A model generated the notes under the pieces. It saw only the letters and a list, made by a program, of their open reading frames with translations. It ran no database searches and was not told the origin of the DNA. This document shows positions 32,349 to 32,735 of a stretch of 32,735 bases of DNA, piece after piece. This DNA is from Alphaproteobacteria bacterium (GTDB taxonomy: Bacteria > Pseudomonadota > Alphaproteobacteria > Sphingomonadales > Kordiimonadaceae), in the NCBI GenBank assembly GCA_021774775.1, contig JAJFIT010000061.1, forward strand, positions 1-32,735, in the 5' to 3' direction. Each line of letters begins with the position of its first letter. Positions within the stretch are counted from its first letter, which is position 1. The translations under genes and the position numbers were made by a program.

Positions 32349-32735
32349 ATGGCTGAAACGGCGCAAAATGCAGGAAAAATAGCGGTTATCTTGGTCGCGG
32401 CTGGCCGTGGTAGTCGCGCAGGGGTTGGTGCGCCCAAGCAATACCGAGACCTAATGGGAAGGCCGGTTATCGTCAGAACGCTGGAGGCGTTTCAAGAAGC
32501 ATTTGAAGAGCGTGAACAAATAGCTTTGATAGTGCCGGTTATTCACCGCGATGATCAGGATATCTACCGCAAGTGTGTTGTTGGACTCCGCGGCATCGCG
32601 GCACCCGTTATCGGTGGTGCCACGCGCCAGCAAAGCGTAAAAAATGCTTTGGAATCTTTAGCCGATATTCAGCCTGACGTTGTTCTAATACATGATGCGG
32701 CGCGGCCTTTCGTCACCGCAGATTTGATAGCGCGT
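32349..32735 (+). CDS. ispD: 2-C-methyl-D-erythritol 4-phosphate cytidylyltransferase, N-terminal part (IspD or fused IspDF)
   Basis: 129 codons are open from the ATG at 32349 to the window edge; the ORF track omits this frame. The peptide has the CTP-binding signature ILVAAGRGSRAG followed by APKQY, then GGATRQQSV and IHDAARPFV, all diagnostic of IspD. The enzyme makes CDP-methylerythritol in the non-mevalonate isoprenoid pathway. In many alphaproteobacteria the gene beside dusB encodes a fused IspD-IspF protein; the window stops too early to tell. The upstream ribosome-binding site is weak. Confidence 0.92.
   Translation, partial: MAETAQNAGKIAVILVAAGRGSRAGVGAPKQYRDLMGRPVIVRTLEAFQEAFEEREQIALIVPVIHRDDQDIYRKCVVGLRGIAAPVIGGATRQQSVKNALESLADIQPDVVLIHDAARPFVTADLIAR

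Noticed and set aside
1-32735. CRISPR array, tRNA or rRNA genes, transposase or integrase genes
   Set aside because: None seen on either strand; the only tandem repeat has 16-nt units without spacers.

Overview
The window reads as chromosomal DNA of an alphaproteobacterium. The clearest evidence is the right half, where dusB-ntrB-ntrC-ntrY-ntrX-trkA-trkH-hfq-hflX lie head to tail on the minus strand, mazG converges on hflX, and an ispD/ispDF gene diverges from dusB. This nitrogen-regulation/potassium/RNA-chaperone order is typical of Alphaproteobacteria. GC content looks moderate by eye. LytS/LytTR, TIR-TPR and CadC-like genes suggest a free-living, possibly marine lineage such as Kordiimonadales or Rhodospirillales; that placement is inference. 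I saw no tRNA, rRNA, insertion sequence, integrase or CRISPR array.

Layout. 1-207: 5' part of an unidentified minus-strand membrane protein. 372-2019 (minus): a PAS protein and a soluble chemotaxis transducer, coupled, resembling a split Aer energy sensor. 2020-2433: gene-free, with a 16-nt tandem repeat at its right end. 2434-5006: a divergent S-adenosylhomocysteine-hydrolase-like enzyme (minus) facing away from a NupC-family nucleoside transporter (plus). 5152-5829: an exported serine hydrolase. 5927-11056 (plus): a LytS-type kinase, a LytTR response regulator, a TIR-transmembrane-TPR protein and an LhgO-like FAD oxidoreductase, probably one signalling locus. 11085-12353 (minus): an exported amidohydrolase. 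12445-15155: a membrane-bound CadC-like regulator (minus) divergent from a secreted two-domain beta-sandwich protein (plus), with a striking TTAAG-repeat operator candidate between them and a strong terminator at the end. 15221-19215 (minus): a saccharopine-dehydrogenase-like reductase, a MobA-like nucleotidyltransferase, a PAP2 phosphatase and an exported glycerophosphodiester phosphodiesterase, a lipid/phosphate-flavoured group. 19251-32735: the conserved mazG / hflX-hfq-trkHA-ntrXYCB-dusB / ispD core.

How the genes work together. In the right half, NtrB/NtrC and NtrY/NtrX set nitrogen (and in relatives redox) gene expression, TrkAH imports potassium, Hfq and HflX act in RNA regulation and ribosome rescue, and MazG clears aberrant nucleotides. 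The left half is accessory. The parts most likely to hide something undescribed are the LytS-LytTR-TIR-TPR-oxidoreductase locus, the CadC-like regulator with its operator and secreted partner, and the SAHH-like/nucleoside transporter pair with altered active-site and ligand-site residues. All family calls come from reading motifs by eye; no database search was run.
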